A stretch of 64,000 nt of DNA. It comes from Paenibacillus albicereus (GTDB taxonomy: Bacteria; Bacillota; Bacilli; Paenibacillales; Paenibacillaceae). A program made the position numbers and the translations under genes. Positions 52,936 to 62,792 of this stretch are shown one piece after another; position 1 is the stretch's first letter, and the number at the start of each line of letters is the position of its first letter. The notes beneath the pieces are model-generated. The model was not told where the DNA came from. It worked only from the letters and a program-made list of their open reading frames with translations, and searched no databases. The stretch lies in the NCBI RefSeq assembly GCF_012676905.1, contig NZ_CP051428.1, positions 5,081,001 through 5,145,000 of the forward strand, read 5' to 3'.

Positions 52936-53210
52936 TCCGCGTATGATGGGCCCGTCACGACGATCGTAGCAGCTACGCACGGATTGAAGCGAATGCGCAC
53001 CGTTAGCTTGGCAAGAGAAGGCGACTCAGGTTCTCCATCGCGCCGTATAGCGGGGAATTTGCAAGCACAGCACTCCTTCGTCTCGGGTGACGCAGGAGAG
53101 CGGAGGGGACGGAAACCTCTTGGAGAAGCGCCAGCGGTTCCCTTGAAGGCCGGATTCCTTCCGTTTCAGAAAAGGAGATCAGGGAATCTGGGCTTCAGCG
53201 GAATCGAAAA

Positions 53211-53410
53211 GAGGTTCCGTCACCGCAGCGGGCTTCGCGCTACGCGTCCGAGGTTCCGTCACCGCAGCTCGTCTCTCGCTACGCGTCCGAGGTTCCGTCA
53301 CCGCAGCGGGCTTCGCGCTACGCGTCCTAGATTCCGTCACCTCAGCTCGCCCCCCGTTACGCGCCTAGAGGTTCCGTCACCGCGCAACACGTTCGAAGTT
53401 CCGTCGCCGC
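53211..53410. repeat. 39-bp tandem repeat array D (about 5 copies)
   Basis: GAGGTTCCGTCACCGCAG starts at 53211, 53250, 53289, 53328 (as TAGATTCC) and 53368, with a degenerate copy at 53395: a period of 39, then 40 and 27. The spacer part is CGGGCTTCGCGCTACGCGTC. It lies directly after the yycI stop (53425), so it is in the 3' untranslated part of the wal operon. Confidence 0.85.
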
Positions 53411-53424
53411 AGCTCGCGAGGGTG

Positions 53425-54300
53425 CTACTCCCCCGCCGGCGAAGGCTCCGGCTTGTCGATCAGCACTTCCCCGCTGGACGCCTGCAGATAGATCGAGCTG
53501 CCGTCCTCCATCAGGATGCGCCAGGACGGCGTCGACACCTGGGTCTCCGAATCGAACCGCTGCCCTTCCTTGTAGCCGAGGCGGATCTCCCTGATCGCGC
53601 CGCCATCGGCCATGTACTTCTCGACGACCTCCGGCCGGATCGCCCGCGACGCCGGCAGCACCGGCTGCGGCCGCTGGCCCTCGTCCGCCGGCACCAGCTC
53701 GATCCGGTCCTGGCGGTAGCCGGTGATGCGCTGGTCGCTGTAGTACAGCTCCAGACGCACGTTGAACATCGGCCGGCCCCCCTCCATCCGGTACAGGACG
53801 AACTTGCGGTCGTCCAGCCCGAGCGTGTCCAGCTCGTACCGATCGAGCTCGGGAATGATGCCGCCGAGCGCCTTGAGCAGCTCTTCCCGCTGGAAGACGA
53901 CCCGGCTGTCCACCGGCGCCTTCAGCGGCGTGATTCCTTCGCCATCGTCCGACCCCGCCGCGCCGCCGTCCGGCCGAGTTCCGCCGCCGTCCAGGCCTGC
54001 GCCGCTGCCGCCATCCTTCTCTGCCTCTCCCCCAGCCGCCTCCGAGTTCTCCGCCGGCACTCCCGCCCGCCCGACATAGCGATACGTCAGGTCATGCAGC
54101 ACCGGCGTCTCCTTCGGGATCACGCCCGAGAACGCGACGCGCTTCGCCTTCAGCGCCGCCAGCGTCTCCGGCGACAGCTCGGCCGAGTTGCTGCTCGGCT
54201 GCACGCGCTCCCGCACGTCGCCCCACAGCTGATAGCCGAGCAGCAGGTTGAGGAGCAGGAACGCCAGGATCAGTACGCTCTTCGCCCTACCCCAATCCAC
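53425..54300 (-). CDS. walI: WalI/YycI two-component accessory regulator
   Basis: 291 residues. The N-terminus DWGRAKSVLILAFLLLNLLL is a single membrane segment, followed by an extracellular YycI domain with KRVAFSGVIPKETPVLHDLT and GYRQDRIELVPADEGQRPQP. With WalH it forms a membrane complex that controls WalK kinase activity. The start is GTG at 54300 with AGGAAGG upstream; it overlaps the end of yycH by 14 bases. A Gly/Asp/Glu-rich insert (about residues 110-145) is not typical. It is the last gene of walR-walK-yycH-yycI here. Confidence 0.88.
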   Translation of the reverse strand: MDWGRAKSVLILAFLLLNLLLGYQLWGDVRERVQPSSNSAELSPETLAALKAKRVAFSGVIPKETPVLHDLTYRYVGRAGVPAENSEAAGGEAEKDGGSGAGLDGGGTRPDGGAAGSDDGEGITPLKAPVDSRVVFQREELLKALGGIIPELDRYELDTLGLDDRKFVLYRMEGGRPMFNVRLELYYSDQRITGYRQDRIELVPADEGQRPQPVLPASRAIRPEVVEKYMADGGAIREIRLGYKEGQRFDSETQVSTPSWRILMEDGSSIYLQASSGEVLIDKPEPSPAGE

Positions 54301-55807
54301 GGGCCGTTCCTCCTTCCTCTTCGCGCGAAGCTCCGTCGCCTGGCGGCGGCGTCGGGGAAGGCGTCGCACCGGCTTCGCCGACGCCCGCGCCGAGCGCGGA
54401 TAAATTGTCTCGAGGCACGACGGAGCCGTCGAAGCCTTCGTCCAGCGGCCCCGCCAGAGCTTCCTCCGTGCCGTCCGCGAGGCGCACCGCCCAGACCGGC
54501 AGGAAGCGCAGCTGGCCGTCCTCGGCCGGCTCCGCCTTGACCGCCGGATAGAGCGCCTCGATCTCCGAGCGCCTGGAGTAGGCGGCCAGAGCCTGGTCGA
54601 GGCGCTGCCCGCCCGGCAGCCAGCGAGCCGACTTTTGGGCCGGCGACGGACCGAGCGTGATGAGCGAGCGCTCGTAGGTCGTCACGGAGCCCTGCAGCAC
54701 CGTCAGCCGAATGAAGCCGAAGCGGAAGTCCGAGGAAGGGACGACGGGCAGCACGCGATTTTCGCCGAAGCGGAAATATTGGCGGAACAGCAGCTCATGC
54801 TGCTCCTCCGAAGTCCCCCGCCCGGGACGCGGCGTCGGCCCGGACGATCCGCCCGCCGCGTCCGAGCCGCCGAGCGAGACGAGACGATGGAGGCCGTCCC
54901 AGCCATGCTGGTTGACGAACTGCATCGCGCTGCTCATGCTGCCGGCCGGATTGCTGCGCGCCTGCTCGCTGCCGCTCAGCGGAGCGGCCGGGTCGGTGTA
55001 GCTGATCCATTGGCCGTTCTGCTCGATCTGGAGCGCCCGTTTGCCGTCCGTATATACCTGCGAGCCGTCCCGATCCTTGATCATGCGCGTCGTGCCGGGG
55101 TCGAAGAACAGGCTGCGCTGCAGCAGATCGGCCGAGTACGACTGGTAGCCGATGCGGGCCTGCGCCGCCTCGACCGGCTGCCGGGGCACATACAGCCCGT
55201 AGGCGTCCGGCTCGTACGGCGTCCAATATTCGCCGAGGCCGACATCGTCCTCGACGTCGCGCACGGTCAGGTCGGCCTGCGTCGCCTCGTAGACGACGCC
55301 GCCGCCCGCGCTGAAGAAGAAGGTGCGCACCTCCTCCGTGCTGCTGCTGCGGAAAATCCAGATGCGGTCCACCGTATCGGCGAGGAATTCCTCGTCGCCG
55401 CTGTCGAGCTGCAGCATCCGCGACAGCAGCGTCACCGGCAGGCCGCTGCCGAGCCGCAGCTCCAGGCCGAGGTTGTTGTCGCGAATCTCGCTCCAGCGCA
55501 CGACCGTATCGGCCATCCGCTGGAAGCCGCGGAACTCCCGTCCCTTGAGCTTGCTCAGGATAAGGTTGTAGAACGGAAGGTCGCCGGGATTGAGCACCGT
55601 ATGGCTGCCGTTGCCGAAATGCAGGATGAGCTGCTCGGGGAACAGCGTCTCCTCGGTTTTGATCTCCGGCCCCATCGGATCGGTGCTGACGTAATTTTGC
55701 GCGGTGCGCACGGCCGCGCCCGGCGTGCTGTAGGCGACCATGTAGCTTTGAACGAGGCTGAGGGCGACGAGGGAGGCGAGCGCGATCGTCTTTATCCTTT
55801 CCTTCAT
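54287..55807 (-). CDS. walH: WalH/YycH two-component accessory regulator
   Basis: 506 residues, somewhat longer than Bacillus YycH because of a Ser/Gly/Arg-rich insert (about 310-330) and a Pro/Gly-rich tail. N-terminal membrane anchor (about 5-27) with [20 protein letters not shown], then extracellular domains with EETLFPEQLILHFGNGSHTV and FFFSAGGGVVYEATQADL. It modulates WalK together with WalI. ATG 55807 overlaps the walK stop (ATGA), giving translational coupling. Confidence 0.9.
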   Translation of the reverse strand: MKERIKTIALASLVALSLVQSYMVAYSTPGAAVRTAQNYVSTDPMGPEIKTEETLFPEQLILHFGNGSHTVLNPGDLPFYNLILSKLKGREFRGFQRMADTVVRWSEIRDNNLGLELRLGSGLPVTLLSRMLQLDSGDEEFLADTVDRIWIFRSSSTEEVRTFFFSAGGGVVYEATQADLTVRDVEDDVGLGEYWTPYEPDAYGLYVPRQPVEAAQARIGYQSYSADLLQRSLFFDPGTTRMIKDRDGSQVYTDGKRALQIEQNGQWISYTDPAAPLSGSEQARSNPAGSMSSAMQFVNQHGWDGLHRLVSLGGSDAAGGSSGPTPRPGRGTSEEQHELLFRQYFRFGENRVLPVVPSSDFRFGFIRLTVLQGSVTTYERSLITLGPSPAQKSARWLPGGQRLDQALAAYSRRSEIEALYPAVKAEPAEDGQLRFLPVWAVRLADGTEEALAGPLDEGFDGSVVPRDNLSALGAGVGEAGATPSPTPPPGDGASREEEGGTARGLG

Positions 55808-57636
55808 ATCGCCTGCTCCCCTTTCGTCTGCGGCTGCGGCAGGATGAACGTGACCGTCGTGCCGGCATCCAGCTCGGATTCCAGCGTAATCGTGCCGCCG
55901 TGCGCCTTGATCATTTCCCGGGCAATCGAAAGGCCGAGTCCGGTGCCGCCCATCTCCCGCGAGCGGGCCTTGTCCACTCGATAAAAGCGGTCGAAGATGC
56001 GGGCGAGATCGCGCTTCGGAATGCCGATGCCGGAATCCTTGACGCTGACGGCCAGCGCCCCGCTCTCCTCCAGTCGGGCCGACAGCTCGATGCGGCCGCC
56101 CTCGAGCGTATATTTGATCGCGTTGGACATCAGATTGTCCAGCACCTGATCGATCTGGTCGCGGTCGAGCACGGCTTTGCCGACACGGGGGTCGACCTGG
56201 ACGACGGCACGGATGCCTTTTTTACGCATCTGCACCGAGAACCGGTCCGCTACCTCGTCGAGCATCTCGGCGATGTCGGTGTCGCGGCGGCGCAGCGTCG
56301 ACTGCTGGGAGTCGAGCCGCGACAGATGCAGCAGGTCGGTGACGAGGCGGATCATCCGCTCCGTCTCGTTGCGGATAACCCCGACGAAGCGCTCCGCAAG
56401 CTGCGGCTCCGCAAGCGCTCCGTCGCCGAGCGCCTCGGCATAGCTGCGGATCGTCGTCAGCGGCGTGCGCAGCTCATGCGAGACGTTGGCGACGAACTCG
56501 CGCCGCGACTGGTCGAGCTTCTCCTGCTCCGTGATGTCCTGCAGCAGCGCGATCGTGCCGGTGATGCCCCGGTCGCGGCGGTGGATCGGGCTGAGCGTGA
56601 CGCGCAGCACCCAGCGCTCCTCGCCGTCCGGCGATTCCTTGACGAGCACGGCGGCGAGGCCGCGCGAGGCGCGCAGCGCCTCGAGCCGCTCCTGCGGCAG
56701 CTCCAGCACATCGGTCAGCGGGCTGCCCTCGCATACGTCGACGCCGAGCAGCTCCAGCGCGCGCCGGTTGGACACCATCACCGTGCCGCGCTCATCGGCC
56801 GCGATGACGCCGTCGCTCATGTTGGAGAGGACCGACTGCAGCTTCTCGTTCTCTTCCTCGTTGACCGACAGCGCCTCCCGCAGCCGCTGCGTCATTTCGT
56901 TGAACGCCTCGCTCAGCCGGCCGATCTCGTCGTCGGCGAGCACCGGCACCTGCTGGTCGAAGCGTCCTTCGGCGACCGCCTCCGCCTGGCGGGTGAGCCC
57001 CTTGATCGGGCTCGTGATCGTATGCGCCAGCACGATGCCGAGCACGCCGGTGAGGCCGAGCGCGATCAGCGTGCCGGAGACGAAAATCTGGTTGACCCGG
57101 TCGACGGTCGCGTTGACCTCGGTCATGCCGGCGACGATGTAGACGGCTCCGATGACGCGGTTGTCCGGCGACTTGATCGGCTGGGTGATGATCTTCTTGC
57201 GCACGTTGTCTTCGTCGAGGATGTCCTGCTCGTTGTCCGGGATGCCCTGCAGCGCCTGGCTGACCATGAGCGACGTGTTCTTCTTGCCGATGTAGGCGCT
57301 GTAGGCATCCGATGTCGCCAGCACGCGGCCGCTCGCGTCGAGCACCTGAAGCTCCGCGCCGGTGCGGCTGAACAGGCTGTTGACGTAGTCGGACAGCGAG
57401 TTCGCGCCTTCCTCGGCGTCGCCGCCGGCGAGCGAGCCCTCGGACAGCTTGTCCGCGGCGAGCACCGCGAGCGCGCGCGCCTGATCGTTGAGGCTGTTCG
57501 CGAACGTATCGGTGAGCGAGCTTTTGACCGTGCTGACGAAATAAACCGCGATCAGCTGGATCGAGATCAGGATGAGCAGCATGTAGATCGCGATCAGCTT
57601 GACCTGGATCGTGCTGAACCAGCGCCTGCCCTTCAT
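55804..57636 (-). CDS. walK: WalK cell-wall sensor histidine kinase
   Basis: 610 residues. TM1 about 11-33, an extracellular Cache-like domain (about 34-183), TM2 about 184-206, HAMP (about 207-258), PAS (about 262-370), and HisKA with [19 protein letters not shown] and phospho-accepting His387. HATPase shows [27 protein letters not shown] and [18 protein letters not shown]. It is essential in most Bacillota and adjusts wall hydrolase expression to growth by phosphorylating WalR. ATG 57636 overlaps the walR stop by 4 bases. Confidence 0.96.
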   Translation of the reverse strand: MKGRRWFSTIQVKLIAIYMLLILISIQLIAVYFVSTVKSSLTDTFANSLNDQARALAVLAADKLSEGSLAGGDAEEGANSLSDYVNSLFSRTGAELQVLDASGRVLATSDAYSAYIGKKNTSLMVSQALQGIPDNEQDILDEDNVRKKIITQPIKSPDNRVIGAVYIVAGMTEVNATVDRVNQIFVSGTLIALGLTGVLGIVLAHTITSPIKGLTRQAEAVAEGRFDQQVPVLADDEIGRLSEAFNEMTQRLREALSVNEEENEKLQSVLSNMSDGVIAADERGTVMVSNRRALELLGVDVCEGSPLTDVLELPQERLEALRASRGLAAVLVKESPDGEERWVLRVTLSPIHRRDRGITGTIALLQDITEQEKLDQSRREFVANVSHELRTPLTTIRSYAEALGDGALAEPQLAERFVGVIRNETERMIRLVTDLLHLSRLDSQQSTLRRRDTDIAEMLDEVADRFSVQMRKKGIRAVVQVDPRVGKAVLDRDQIDQVLDNLMSNAIKYTLEGGRIELSARLEESGALAVSVKDSGIGIPKRDLARIFDRFYRVDKARSREMGGTGLGLSIAREMIKAHGGTITLESELDAGTTVTFILPQPQTKGEQAI

Positions 57637-58385
57637 CCTCCGCCCAGCCCTCCCTGTTTCGGATTGCGCATCAGATAGCCGAGGCCGCGCCGCGTCAGGA
57701 TGTACTCCGGCCGGCTCGGATCATCCTCGATCTTCTCGCGCAGCCGGCGGATCGTCACGTCGACCGTGCGCACGTCGCCGAAGTACTCGAACCCCCATAC
57801 CGCCTGCAGCAGATGCTCGCGGGTCATCACCTTGCCGCTGTGGCGGGCCAGGTAGTAGACGAGCTCGTACTCGCGATGCGTCAGGTCGAGCGGCTGCTCG
57901 TCCTTGTAGACGATGTACATGTCCGTGTCGATGAACAGGTTGAACAGCTTCAGCCCTTGCTTCTCCGGCTCCGCCTCGGCCGCGCCTTGCGCGGCGCCGG
58001 CGGCCAGCGCCTCGCGCGTCTTCTGCGTGCGGCGCAGATGCGCCTTCACGCGCGCCAGCAGCTCCCTCGTGCCGAACGGCTTCGTCACGTAGTCGTCGGC
58101 GCCGAGCTCCAGGCCCAGCACCTTGTCGATCTCCGTATCCTTGGCCGTCAGCATGATGATCGGCGTCTGCAGCCGCGTCCGCACCTCGCGGCAGACGTCC
58201 ATGCCGTCCTTGACCGGCAGCATGAGGTCGAGCAGGATCAGATCCGGCTCCTCCTCGAAGGCCGCCCTCACCGCTTCTGCGCCGTCGAAGGCGCAGATGA
58301 CCTCATAGCCTTCCTTCTCCAGGTTGAACTTCAATATATCCGCGATCGGCCGCTCGTCGTCGACCACGAGAATCTTGCCCTGCAT
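57633..58385 (-). CDS. walR: WalR response regulator (OmpR family)
   Basis: 250 residues. The receiver starts [20 protein letters not shown] with Asp53 (LLDLMLP) as phosphorylation site and Lys102 (VTKPFG). The winged helix has [20 protein letters not shown] and [20 protein letters not shown]. An Ala/Glu-rich insert (about 123-143) in the linker is longer than in Bacillus WalR. It is the master regulator of cell-wall metabolism. It heads a tightly coupled four-gene operon; a possible -10, TAAACT, lies within the 95-base upstream gap. Confidence 0.96.
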   Translation of the reverse strand: MQGKILVVDDERPIADILKFNLEKEGYEVICAFDGAEAVRAAFEEEPDLILLDLMLPVKDGMDVCREVRTRLQTPIIMLTAKDTEIDKVLGLELGADDYVTKPFGTRELLARVKAHLRRTQKTREALAAGAAQGAAEAEPEKQGLKLFNLFIDTDMYIVYKDEQPLDLTHREYELVYYLARHSGKVMTREHLLQAVWGFEYFGDVRTVDVTIRRLREKIEDDPSRPEYILTRRGLGYLMRNPKQGGLGGG

Positions 58386-58479
58386 CCGCGTCCGCTCCCT
58401 TCTTCGCCGCAGCCTCAGCTCCCTGCCTGCCGGAGCGCCGCTTCTTTCTCCCTAGTTTACCACAGCCGGCGCCGCGCGC

Positions 58480-58508
58480 GAAAAAGCGCGGCCTCGGAAG
58501 GCCGCGCT
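58480..58508 (-). terminator. Terminator of the M23 peptidase gene
   Basis: On the minus strand AGCGCGGCCT-TCCG-AGGCCGCGCT followed by TTTTTC. It separates the peptidase gene from walR. Confidence 0.88.
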
Positions 58509-58534
58509 TGCGATAAGGAAGCGATGAGTGCTGT

Positions 58535-60007
58535 TTACAGGTATTTCAACGGGTTTTGCAGAGCGCCGTTCTTGGAGATTTCGAAGTGCAGATGCGTGCC
58601 GGTCGAGCGGCCCGTGTTGCCCATGATGCCGAGCTTCTCGCCGCGCTCGAGCGTCTCGCCGGCGCTGACCGAGATGCTGCGGAGGTGGCCGTACAGCGTC
58701 TTGTAGCCGTTGCGGTGGTTGACGATGACGACGTTGCCGTAGCCGCTCTTCGTGCCGGCGAATTCGACGACGCCTTCGTCGGCCGCTTTAATTGTGCTCG
58801 AGCCGACCAGGTCGATGCCCTTGTGCAGCCGGCCCCAGCGGGTGCCGTACGTGCTCGTGATGCGCGCGCCGGAGACCGGGTAGCTGAACGTGCCGCTGCC
58901 TTCGCCGACGACCTTCGTGCCGCGCACGATGATCTTGGGCACAGACTTCGCGAGGACGTCGATGCTGACGAGCTCCTCGCTCATCTTGTAGCCGTTCTGC
59001 TTGACGACGGCGTACGTGAGCCGCTTGGAGCCCGCTTGGCCTTCTTGGATGACCTTGGACTCGCCCTTCTTGAGCGTCGCCTTGTTCTGGATGATGACCT
59101 GCGGCTCGGTCGTGATGACCTCCGACTGGCTCTCCGTCGTCACGACGCTGATCGCCGGCTTCTTCACGGTCAGATCGAGGACGTCGCCCGCCTTGATGAG
59201 ATCGTCCTGGACCGCCGGGTTGTTCTTGTAGATGACCTCGGGCGAAATGTCGAACTTCGACGCGATGCAGCCGACGCAGTCGCCGGCCTGGACGGTATAT
59301 TTCGTATCCGTCTCCATGCCTCCGCTCAGCAGCCGCAGCAGCTGGTCCTGGCCAAGCACCTCGGCCGGATCGGTCTCGGCCGGGCTGATTTCAACCTTTT
59401 CCGCGAACTTGACGCCGCTGATGCGGTTCACCGGAGCGGACGCCGCCTTGGGCGCGGTGGAGAGCGTCGTCACCTGCGGCTGGGCGCTCTTCATGCGCGA
59501 TGGCGGAGCGTACTTGTCCTGCAGCTGCTTCAGCACGGCCTGGGCGGTCGCCTCGTTCTTCACGACGCCGATGACCTTGCCTCCGACGATCACCTCCGTG
59601 CCGACCGCGGTCGACGTGAAGGTGGAGGCCAGCTTGTCCAGCGCCGCCTGCGTCTGAGGCTCGCCCTTGTACTCCCGTACCTCCTCGAAGGAAATGGCGC
59701 CGACATGCAGCTTCATCTCCAGGTTCGGGTAGGCTTTTTCCAGCTTGGCCGTCTCGCTCGTGACGAGCTCGTCCACCTGGGCCGGATCCTCGACGGTGCC
59801 GACGGCCTGTCCGTCCAGCAGCACCTTATAATAGCTATACGTATGGGTATTGATATATTGCTTCGTTCCGATCGTCGCTGCGACAGCCAGGGCTGCGATC
59901 GCGACCGCGGCGATCAGGAGGATTCGGATCCAGCGCCGCCGCGAAGGCGGTTCCGGGAAGGATGGATTCGAGGGGTGCTCGTTACGCTTAAAAGCAATCA
60001 TCTTCAA
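58535..60007 (-). CDS. M23 peptidoglycan metallopeptidase with LysM and G5 domains
   Basis: 490 residues. Basic N-tail, membrane anchor or signal (about 28-48), an N-terminal domain with internal repeats (VDELVTSETAKLEKAYPNLE; GVVKNEATAQAVLKQLQDK), LysM (about 238-286, YTVQAGDCVGCIASKF, with an unusual CVGC pair), a G5 domain (about 290-365, QNKATLKKGESKVIQEGQAG) and the M23 catalytic domain (about 385-490) with RLHKGIDLVG, NGYKTLYGHL and GTHLHFEIS. It cuts peptide crosslinks in the wall. TTG 60007 (AAGGAG six bases before) or ATG 60001 may be the start. Lying next to walR, it is a likely Wal-regulated hydrolase. Confidence 0.92.
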   Translation of the reverse strand: MKMIAFKRNEHPSNPSFPEPPSRRRWIRILLIAAVAIAALAVAATIGTKQYINTHTYSYYKVLLDGQAVGTVEDPAQVDELVTSETAKLEKAYPNLEMKLHVGAISFEEVREYKGEPQTQAALDKLASTFTSTAVGTEVIVGGKVIGVVKNEATAQAVLKQLQDKYAPPSRMKSAQPQVTTLSTAPKAASAPVNRISGVKFAEKVEISPAETDPAEVLGQDQLLRLLSGGMETDTKYTVQAGDCVGCIASKFDISPEVIYKNNPAVQDDLIKAGDVLDLTVKKPAISVVTTESQSEVITTEPQVIIQNKATLKKGESKVIQEGQAGSKRLTYAVVKQNGYKMSEELVSIDVLAKSVPKIIVRGTKVVGEGSGTFSYPVSGARITSTYGTRWGRLHKGIDLVGSSTIKAADEGVVEFAGTKSGYGNVVIVNHRNGYKTLYGHLRSISVSAGETLERGEKLGIMGNTGRSTGTHLHFEISKNGALQNPLKYL

Positions 60008-60056
60008 GGTGTGCTCCTTCTGTCGTATGCTCGCTTGCTTCGGCTTTGTTCCCCAT
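59988..60056 (-). CDS. Short upstream reading frame overlapping the M23 start
   Basis: 22 residues, MGNKAEASEHTTEGAHLEDD plus CF, then a stop. GGAGGCGAAAGC gives a good ribosome binding site for its ATG. It overlaps the start of the M23 gene in another frame and ends just inside it. It could couple translation or attenuate it, or be chance. Confidence 0.3.
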   Translation of the reverse strand: MGNKAEASEHTTEGAHLEDDCF

Positions 60057-60322
60057 GCTTTCGCCTCCGGCGTCCGCCTTCGGCAAAAATCGACGAATCC
60101 TCCCCTGAGGAAGAATTCGTTTCTAACTTTACCATAGCCCGTTTTGCCCGTTCAACCGCTTCTCGGCCCCGGCGGATTAAACTTTTATCAGAATTAAACG
60201 ACAAGATGCGACAAACGTTCAATCGCCTCTCGCGCTCGGCGGAGCCACCTGCACGCAGGAACTCGTCGCCGGCTTGGGACTTACGCGGGAATCCGGCGTT
60301 TGCCGAACTCGGAGGCGAGCCC

Positions 60323-60351
60323 GAAAAAAAACGTCCCCTATTCGGAGACGT
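60323..60351 (-). terminator. Terminator of the 60395 gene
   Basis: On the minus strand ACGTCTCC-GAATA-GGGGACGT (8 bp, one G-T pair) followed by eight T. The region 60057-60322 has no convincing gene. Confidence 0.8.
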
Positions 60352-60394
60352 CGGGATCGGTATTACAATGGATGACAAAGTATTACCGAACGCT

Positions 60395-61060
60395 CTACAT
60401 GTTTTGCGGCTGCGCCTTCCAAGAGGGAGGAGCTTCCGGCGAAGGCGCTGCTGGCGAAGAAGGGGCCGGGCTTCCGCCGGCTTCATCGGACTCGGCTCCT
60501 CCCGCTCCATCGCCTTCCCCGCCGATGGTTGCGGTCCCATCCGAACCTCCGGCCCCTCCCTCTTCTGCGCTTACTCGTGGCCCGGCTGGGCCGCTCTCCC
60601 CGCTGGACGGGGACGGCCAGCTCGATCCCGGAGCTTCCGAGGCTGACGGCGGCCAGACCGGGTCTGGGTCACTGGCGTCGGGCGCCAAGCCCTCCGGCTC
60701 GCTGCTGGCTGACGGCAGCCAAGCCTCTCCTTCGTCGTCTTCCTCCTTAGGGGGCGCCTCTGCAGAAGGAGACGGCTGGAACGCGGGCTCCGGCGTCGGC
60801 GTTGGCTCCGGGGCCGGCGAAGAAGCATCGGTCGGTGCCAGCGCCGGCACGCCCGTTTCGGGCGGCTCGGCTCCCCACAGCTTGCCCCACACCCCGCCCA
60901 TCGACATCGGCTGCATCTGCAGCGGAATATGGAACTGCTTCAGCAGCACCTCCACGTAGCTGGTCACGATATAGCCGGTCGTCCAGATCGACAGCACGCT
61001 CACGAGCAGCGCGCCTGCCGCCAGCTTCCCGAGCCAAGCGGCTGTTTTTTTCATGTTCAT
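60395..61060 (-). CDS. Membrane-anchored Pro/Ser/Glu-rich protein, unknown
   Basis: 221 residues. Start MNMKKTAAWLGKLAAGALLV at 61060 with AAGGAGG upstream. One membrane segment (about 8-32) is followed by SYVEVLLKQFHIPLQMQPMS, a possibly structured stretch. From about 65 to the end the sequence is low-complexity Pro, Ser, Ala, Glu and Gly (PEPTPTPEP, PSPSSGESGPAG) and is probably unfolded and extracellular. I do not recognise a family. It lies between purA and the M23 peptidase with terminators on both sides, so it is a one-gene unit. Confidence 0.7.
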   Translation of the reverse strand: MNMKKTAAWLGKLAAGALLVSVLSIWTTGYIVTSYVEVLLKQFHIPLQMQPMSMGGVWGKLWGAEPPETGVPALAPTDASSPAPEPTPTPEPAFQPSPSAEAPPKEEDDEGEAWLPSASSEPEGLAPDASDPDPVWPPSASEAPGSSWPSPSSGESGPAGPRVSAEEGGAGGSDGTATIGGEGDGAGGAESDEAGGSPAPSSPAAPSPEAPPSWKAQPQNM

Positions 61061-61147
61061 GCGACGAGTCCTCCTTCCTTGCCTGCTCTCTCTACCAGTA
61101 TGGGCAAGGGTCCGGCGGCGCATTCTCTCGATCTAGCGATCCGGGGA

Positions 61148-61187
61148 AAAGAAAGAGCCGCCGCTTCCGGAAGGGAAGCGGCGGCTC
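61148..61187 (-). terminator. Terminator of purA
   Basis: A 14-bp stem, GAGCCGCCGCTTCC / GGAAGCGGCGGCTC, then TTTCTTTT on the minus strand. Confidence 0.9.
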
Positions 61188-61199
61188 GGCCGTAGCGGC

Positions 61200-62486
61200 T
61201 TATTCGTAGATCGGACGGACAGGGTTCGTCTGCTCGCGGTTGCGGCCGACCGAGAAGATGGCGATCGGGATGCCCGTCAGCTCGGAGACGCGCTCGACGT
61301 AGCGGCGCGTATTGGCCGGCAGGTCGTCCAGCGTCTTGGCGCCGGAGATGTCCTCGCTCCAGCCCGGCAGCTCCTCGTAGACGGCCTCGCATTCGGAGAG
61401 CAGCTTGAGGCTGGCCGGATAGTGCTCGATGATTTCGCCGCGCAGCTTGTAGCCGGTGCAGATCTTGACCGTCTCGAGGCCGGTCATGACGTCGAGCGAG
61501 TTGAGCGACAGTCCGGTGATGCCGCTGACGCGGCGGGCGTGGCGGACGACGACCGTGTCGAACCAGCCGACGCGGCGCGGACGCCCCGTCACCGTGCCGT
61601 ATTCATGACCGGTCTCGCGGATTTGGTCGCCGATCGCGTCATGCAGCTCGGTCGGGAACGGGCCGTCGCCGACGCGGGTCGTGTAGGCTTTGGCGACGCC
61701 GATGACCTGCTGGATTTTGGACGGGCCGACGCCCGATCCGATGCACACGCCGCCGGCCGTCGGGTTGGACGACGTGACGTACGGATAGGTGCCTTGGTCG
61801 ATGTCGAGCATGACGCCCTGCGCGCCCTCGAACAAGACGCGCTTGCCCGAGTCGATCGCATCGTTGAGCACGACCGAAGTGTCCGTCACGTATGGACGCA
61901 GGCGCTCCGCATGCTTGAGGTAGTCGGCGAGGATGTCGTCCGCGCTGAGCGTCTCGCCGCTGTACACCTGCTGGATGACATGGTTCTTCTCGGCGACCAG
62001 GCGGCGCAGCTTGGTCTCGAACTCCTCGGCGTCCATCAGGTCGGCGATGCGGATGCCGTTGCGCGCCGCCTTATCCATGTAGCAAGGACCGATGCCCTTG
62101 CGCGTCGTGCCGATCTTGTTGTCGCCCTTGCTGTCTTCCTCCAGCCCGTCCAGCACGAGATGGTACGGCATAATGACATGCGCCCGGTCGCTGATTTTCA
62201 GGTTTTCGGTCGAGAAGCCGTTTTCGTGGATATAATCGATCTCGTCGAGCAGGGCAGCCGGATTGATGACCATCCCGTTGCCGATGACGCATGTTTTATT
62301 ATGATTGAAAATGCCGGATGGAATCATCGTCAGCTTGTATTTCTTGTTGTCGATGAGAATGGTGTGACCGGCGTTGTTACCGCCTTGATAACGGGCGACC
62401 ACTTCCGCGCCGTCGGCCAGATAGTCGGTAATCTTGCCTTTTCCTTCGTCTCCCCACTGCGTGCCGACAACGACAACCGTAGACAT
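61200..62486 (-). CDS. purA: Adenylosuccinate synthetase
   Basis: Converts IMP and aspartate to adenylosuccinate with GTP, the first committed step to AMP. 428 residues, full length. It has the P-loop-like [17 protein letters not shown] at the N-terminus, [52 protein letters not shown] and the C-terminal [16 protein letters not shown] 62486 follows GGAGGT; frame upstream of it is open but lacks signal. It sits next to dnaB as in other Bacillales. Confidence 0.97.
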   Translation of the reverse strand: MSTVVVVGTQWGDEGKGKITDYLADGAEVVARYQGGNNAGHTILIDNKKYKLTMIPSGIFNHNKTCVIGNGMVINPAALLDEIDYIHENGFSTENLKISDRAHVIMPYHLVLDGLEEDSKGDNKIGTTRKGIGPCYMDKAARNGIRIADLMDAEEFETKLRRLVAEKNHVIQQVYSGETLSADDILADYLKHAERLRPYVTDTSVVLNDAIDSGKRVLFEGAQGVMLDIDQGTYPYVTSSNPTAGGVCIGSGVGPSKIQQVIGVAKAYTTRVGDGPFPTELHDAIGDQIRETGHEYGTVTGRPRRVGWFDTVVVRHARRVSGITGLSLNSLDVMTGLETVKICTGYKLRGEIIEHYPASLKLLSECEAVYEELPGWSEDISGAKTLDDLPANTRRYVERVSELTGIPIAIFSVGRNREQTNPVRPIYE

Positions 62487-62613
62487 GATCATACCTCCGC
62501 TTTGCTTGCTTGGAATTTGCTGCTTTAGCGTTCTCATCCGCCTGAAAAGCCATACGTTGCTGTGACACGTTACCCGGTGCAAGTCAGCGGGCGGGCAGAA
62601 AGCAGCAATCCCA

Positions 62614-62642
62614 GTGTATCAGTCCTGCCATGGCATGTCAAT
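62614..62642 (-). promoter_or_regulatory. purA promoter
   Basis: On the minus strand a perfect -35 TTGACA (62642-62637), a 17-base spacer and TACACT (62619-62614). The leader to the ATG is about 125 bases; no known riboswitch was recognised in it. Confidence 0.75.
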
Positions 62643-62735
62643 TAAAAAAGCGAACGATTCGATTTAGAAAATAATTATTGTTCGGAAAATAGACGATAGT
62701 CGCTGCTCCGGCGGCCGTAGCGGCATGAGAAGCGC

Positions 62736-62768
62736 AAAAACCGGCCAGGTCCGCAGGACCCGGCCGGT
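62736..62768 (-). terminator. Terminator of dnaB
   Basis: On the minus strand ACCGGCCGGGTCC-TGC-GGACCTGGCCGGT (13 bp, one G-T pair), then TTTTTG. Confidence 0.88.
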
Positions 62769-62792
62769 CGATAGAGGTTAAGTGCTAGGAAC

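Noticed and set aside
52984-54540. A long protein with 13-residue repeats read through array D on the plus strand
   Set aside because: It runs antisense through yycI, lacks a ribosome binding site, and the repeats follow from a 39-bp noncoding unit being divisible by three.
60008-60322. c-di-AMP (ydaO type) riboswitch before the M23 peptidase
   Set aside because: Such switches often precede wall hydrolases, but the conserved GGGGGA and GGGGUGAAUC blocks are absent here.
62487-62613. Purine riboswitch or PurR box before purA
   Set aside because: The leader lacks the purine aptamer core and no clear PurR box pair was seen; only the sigma-A promoter is supported.
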